Of a stretch of DNA of 64,000 nucleotides, positions 61,105 through 64,000 are shown piece by piece. The notes under the pieces are model-generated. The model did no database searches. It had not been told where the DNA came from and saw nothing but the letters and a program-made list of their open reading frames with translations. The position numbers and the translations under genes are program-made. Source of the DNA: Sulfitobacter noctilucae (lineage in GTDB: Bacteria; Pseudomonadota; Alphaproteobacteria; Rhodobacterales; Rhodobacteraceae); the NCBI RefSeq assembly GCF_000622365.1, contig NZ_JASC01000014.1:620001-684000 (forward strand), given 5' to 3'. Positions within the stretch are counted from its first letter, which is position 1. Every line of letters starts with the position of its first letter.

Positions 61105-62105
61105 TAATGGTAACCCTCATCCGGATCCATTTTGCCGCGGAACACCCAATAGGCATATCCAGTGTAGGCCAGGATCATCGGTATGAGAATGATGGTGCCG
61201 ACCAGCGCAAACCAAAGGCTTTCGTCCGGCGCGGCCGCTTCGACGATTGTCAGGCTGGGCGGGACGATATGAGGGTAAAAGCTGATCCCGATGCCAACAA
61301 AGCACAGCACAAACAGGGTGAGTGAGGCCAGAAACGGCTGCGCATCCTTGCCATCGCGCAATCCTGTGAACAACAACCATGCCGTCAGCAGCATGGCACC
61401 GGGCATGATCACGCTGAAAAAGACACCCGGCATTGCGAACCACCGGTTGAAGTATTCGATGTCCTGGAACGGTGTCAGCAGGCTGACCACACCGATGAAG
61501 CCCAGCGTAGCGATCCCGAGGCTCCTGGCGTGGCGCTGCATCAATGCCTGCAAACCGCCTTCGGTCTTGAAGATGATCCAGGTCGCCCCGAGCAGGGCAT
61601 AGCCGACCACAACCGCACATCCGGTGAGGATAGAAAACAGGCTCAGCCAATCCCACCAGCCGCCCGCATAGGCGCGGTTTTCAATCTCGATACCCTGTAC
61701 GAGGGCACCCAAAGCAATCCCCTGCATCATTGCGGCAACGATAGAGCCGCCGAAAAACGCCTTGTCCCATACATGCTTCCAGCGTTCCGTCCGCCAGCGG
61801 TATTCAAACGCCACTCCGCGAAAGATAAGCGCCAGCAACATCAGAATGATCGGCATATAGAGCGCAGGCATGACAGTGGCATAGGCCAGAGGAAACACCG
61901 CGAAAAGCCCGCCGCCGCCCAGAACCAGCCAAGTCTCGTTGCCGTCCCAGATCGGCGCGATTGAGTTCATCATCACAGCTTTTTCGCGTTCGCTTTCGGC
62001 CAGCGGGAACAGAATACCAACCCCCAGATCAAAGCCGTCAAGAATGACATAGGTCAGCACAGCAAATGCGATGATCCCGGCCCAGATGAATGACAGTTCA
62101 AACAT
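61104..62105 (-). CDS. cydB: Cytochrome bd/CIO quinol oxidase subunit II (CydB)
   Basis: This 333-residue membrane protein has about eight or nine hydrophobic segments. Its family marks are YVILDGFDLGVGILFPLAESEREKAVMMNSIAPIWDGNETWLVLGGGGLFAVFPLAYA, followed by LMLLALIFRGVAFEYRWR and near the end FYPHIVPPSLTIVEAAAPDESLWF. With subunit I it forms the terminal oxidase that oxidises quinol and reduces oxygen without pumping protons. It lies 11 bp after cydA. Confidence 0.95.
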   Translation of the reverse strand: MFELSFIWAGIIAFAVLTYVILDGFDLGVGILFPLAESEREKAVMMNSIAPIWDGNETWLVLGGGGLFAVFPLAYATVMPALYMPIILMLLALIFRGVAFEYRWRTERWKHVWDKAFFGGSIVAAMMQGIALGALVQGIEIENRAYAGGWWDWLSLFSILTGCAVVVGYALLGATWIIFKTEGGLQALMQRHARSLGIATLGFIGVVSLLTPFQDIEYFNRWFAMPGVFFSVIMPGAMLLTAWLLFTGLRDGKDAQPFLASLTLFVLCFVGIGISFYPHIVPPSLTIVEAAAPDESLWFALVGTIILIPMILAYTGYAYWVFRGKMDPDEGYH

Positions 62106-62116
62106 GATCGTATTCC

Positions 62117-63526
62117 TTATTTACCGGGAACAGAGCCGTGTGGCGGCTGCATCGCCGGCGTCGTGCCGGCGGTGCGGATCGGCCCGTCGCGCAGACCCAG
62201 TTTCAACGTGCCGGGCGACTTGTTCATCATGCGCAGCAGATAATAGGTGCCCGCACCAAAGACAAAGAAGTACACGACGATAAAGGCAACCAGCGACGCA
62301 GCGACTGCGGGTGCCGCAACAGGGGCCAAACTGTCAGAGGTGCGCAGTATGCCGTAGACGGTGAACGGCTGGCGGCCCACCTCGGTCGTGATCCAGCCTG
62401 CCAGAACCGCGACAAACCCCATTGGTCCCATCAAAAGCGAGGCCCGGTGTAGCCAGACATCCTGATAGAGCTTCCCGCGAAAACGCTGCAGCACGCTCCA
62501 AAGCCCGAGACCCAGCATGGCAAAGCCCAGCATGATCATCACGCGAAAGGACCAGAACACGATGGCGACGGGTGGTTCCTCATCGTCAGGGATTGTGTCC
62601 AACCCATCCAACGGCGCGTTCAGATCGTGTTTCAGGATCAGGCTCGACAACTTTGGTATCTCGACCGCGTAGTCGATGCGCTTTTCCTCGGGATTGGGGA
62701 TACCGAACAGAATCAGCGGCGCACCCTCGGGATGGCTGTCGTAATGACCTTCCATCGCCATCACCTTGGCAGGCTGATGCTCCAGCGTATTCAACCCGTG
62801 AAAGTCACCCGCCAAGATTTGCAGCGGCGCCACGGTGATCAGCATCCACATCGCCATAGAGAACATCCGCTTTGCACCGGCGTCCGACCGGTCACGCAAC
62901 AGATGCAGCGCACCTGCGCCCCCAACAACCAGCGCCGTTGTCAGATAGGCGGCAAGCACCATATGCACCAGACGGTAGGGGAAGGAGGGGTTGAAGACGA
63001 TCTGCCACCAGTCTTCGGGCACAAACTGGCCCACCTCGTTCATGCCGTAGCCTGCGGGCGTCTGCATCCACGAGTTGACGGACAAGATCCAGGTCGCCGA
63101 CATCAGCGTACCAAATGCCACCATGCCGGTCGCAAACATATGCAGCTTTTCACCGACACGCTCGCGTCCGAACAACATGATGCCCAGAAAACCCGCTTCG
63201 AGGAAGAAGGCAGAAAGAACCTCGTATGCCATCAACGGCCCGAGGATGGGCCCGGTCTTGTCCGAAAAGACCGCCCAGTTGGTGCCGAATTGATAGGACA
63301 TCACAATGCCCGACACGACCCCCATGCCAAATGCGACAGCAAAGATCTTTTTCCAGTAGTTGAACAGCGTGAGATATGTCTCATCCCGCGAGGTCATCCA
63401 CAACCCGTTCAGCACCGCAAGGTACGAGGCAAGCCCGATCGAAAATGCCGGGAAGATAATGTGGAAAGACACGGTGAATGCAAATTGGACGCGTGCAAGA
63501 GTCTCTGCCGTGAAGCCGTCTAACAT
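62117..63526 (-). CDS. cydA: Cytochrome bd/CIO quinol oxidase subunit I (CydA)
   Basis: This 469-residue subunit carries the hemes. The start is set at 63526 by a GGAGTACG Shine-Dalgarno and the family N-terminus ARVQFAFTVSFHIIFPAFSIGLA, with H22 as the heme b595-type ligand. Further marks are FGMGVVSGIVMSYQFGTNWAVF, a QIxxGDxHGxxxxxxQPAK quinol loop (LQILAGDFHGLNTLEHQPAK) and a GWITTEVGRQPF segment. The quinol loop is short, as in the cyanide-insensitive branch. cydA-cydB-DUF2474 is a tight operon. Confidence 0.95.
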   Translation of the reverse strand: MLDGFTAETLARVQFAFTVSFHIIFPAFSIGLASYLAVLNGLWMTSRDETYLTLFNYWKKIFAVAFGMGVVSGIVMSYQFGTNWAVFSDKTGPILGPLMAYEVLSAFFLEAGFLGIMLFGRERVGEKLHMFATGMVAFGTLMSATWILSVNSWMQTPAGYGMNEVGQFVPEDWWQIVFNPSFPYRLVHMVLAAYLTTALVVGGAGALHLLRDRSDAGAKRMFSMAMWMLITVAPLQILAGDFHGLNTLEHQPAKVMAMEGHYDSHPEGAPLILFGIPNPEEKRIDYAVEIPKLSSLILKHDLNAPLDGLDTIPDDEEPPVAIVFWSFRVMIMLGFAMLGLGLWSVLQRFRGKLYQDVWLHRASLLMGPMGFVAVLAGWITTEVGRQPFTVYGILRTSDSLAPVAAPAVAASLVAFIVVYFFVFGAGTYYLLRMMNKSPGTLKLGLRDGPIRTAGTTPAMQPPHGSVPGK

Positions 63527-63905
63527 ATCGTACTCCGTCAGGTCTTCTGGGAGGGCCGGTTCGAGCACGACCCGTTCCTATTGATGACAGTGATATATGA
63601 TAAGACAGCCTCAATACTATCGAAACCCGCATGTTGGATTAAGACCGAGCATCATGGGGTCGTTCCTGTAAGTTTTTGTTACTAATATGTAAATTAAGAA
63701 TTAATGATGCTATGCGCGCACTGCGGCATGATGTTGCACCCGCTGCGTAAGGCTGTTCTTCAGGCGGAAGGTCCGCACGATGCGGTTCCCGTGATTTAAG
63801 CAAAGCCGTGAATGAAACGCCTGACGAGCGGGCGCTGTGTTGCCGGATTGCACAAGGAACGCCTGTGCCCGCACGGATGAAGGTGTATTCAGATACGAAG
63901 AAGAA
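63527..63905. other. Region upstream of cydA (379 bp)
   Basis: It must hold the cydA promoter; TATCATATAT-type AT-rich sequence lies near 63,590-63,605 on the minus strand. No convincing FNR site is present. A minus-strand frame of 92 codons begins inside the tRNA fragment and is not accepted as a gene. Confidence 0.4.
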
Positions 63906-63950
63906 TGGTGCCCCCACACGGACTCGAACCGCGGACCTACTGATTACAAA
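63906..63950 (-). other. 3' half of a tRNA-Thr(UGU) gene, probable attachment-site remnant
   Basis: On the minus strand the sequence from the anticodon loop TTTGTAA through the T-arm (GGTTCGAGTCC) and acceptor strand to CCA (63908-63906) is present, 45 nt. The 5' half is missing: the bases before the loop (AATGC) cannot pair with TCAGT and there is no D-arm. Such half tRNAs mark the far end of elements that integrated at an anticodon loop. The partner site and integrase would lie outside the window. Confidence 0.7.
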
Positions 63951-64000
63951 GCATTTTACGGTACTTTACCATCGTTTACCGATGCGTTGCCATCTTATTG

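Noticed and set aside
63581-63594. TTGAT-like sequence resembling an FNR site upstream of cydA
   Set aside because: Only the left half-site matches; the right half (GTGAT) does not fit the ATCAA consensus.
63639-63917. Minus-strand 92-codon frame upstream of cydA
   Set aside because: Its start lies inside the tRNA-Thr fragment and it has no Shine-Dalgarno or protein-like composition.

Overview
The window looks like a chromosomal segment of a marine alphaproteobacterium of the Roseobacter group (Rhodobacterales). The main pointers are a DMSP lyase DddP with every metal ligand at the residue number known from the Roseobacter enzyme, a choline ABC transporter (choXWV), a TRAP dicarboxylate-type transporter, a cyanide-insensitive-type cytochrome bd oxidase with its DUF2474 partner, and phage genes resembling the Rhodobacterales gene transfer agent. 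No species is claimed.

Layout. 1-18,519 is core chromosome: the 5' part of aconitase (acnA), a DUF1223 thiol protein, a lipid A-type acyltransferase, fliG, two small secreted proteins sharing a cysteine motif, purB, an alpha/beta hydrolase-OsmC fusion, a PLP lyase, a LysM protein, dddP opposite a DUF3445 protein, a lytic transglycosylase, the glnB-glnA operon, the bifunctional NAD(P)HX repair enzyme and a Hint-like protein. At 18,654 an intact tRNA-Leu(UAG) carries an integrated element that ends at 36,540. A 26-bp copy of the tRNA 3' end lies at each end, giving an insertion of about 17.8 kb.

The integrated element encodes a tyrosine integrase, an HK97-type head module (portal with an in-frame amber stop, a protease-capsid fusion, connector, closure and completion proteins, terminase) and a tape-measure protein. 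I find no major tail tube, tail tip, lysis or repressor gene. The right third is more AT-rich and carries unknown small genes, a protein with HUH replication-initiator motifs and a perfect 13-bp-arm hairpin. It may be a decayed prophage or a capsid-encoding satellite with its own replicase.

36,541-64,000 returns to host genes: a TRAP transporter operon, a class III aminotransferase opposite an FAD monooxygenase, an AEC permease, a six-gene housekeeping operon (SPOR lipoprotein, DD-carboxypeptidase, tmk, holB, tatD, MBL hydrolase), tRNA-Ser(UGA), and a striking 1015-residue protein with a peptidoglycan-binding domain and about 550 residues of charged amphipathic helix. Then come a sugar kinase/transaldolase pair, gamma-glutamyltransferase opposite a formamidase, choXWV and cydAB with a 35-residue partner. 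The last bases hold the 3' half of a tRNA-Thr gene without its 5' half, probably the edge of another integrated element beyond the window.

Several genes fit an osmolyte-using marine lifestyle: DMSP cleavage, choline uptake, amide hydrolysis and nitrogen control through GlnB/GlnA. Two solute-binding-protein genes (dctP, choX) are each followed by a strong hairpin before their permease genes, which would favour excess binding protein.
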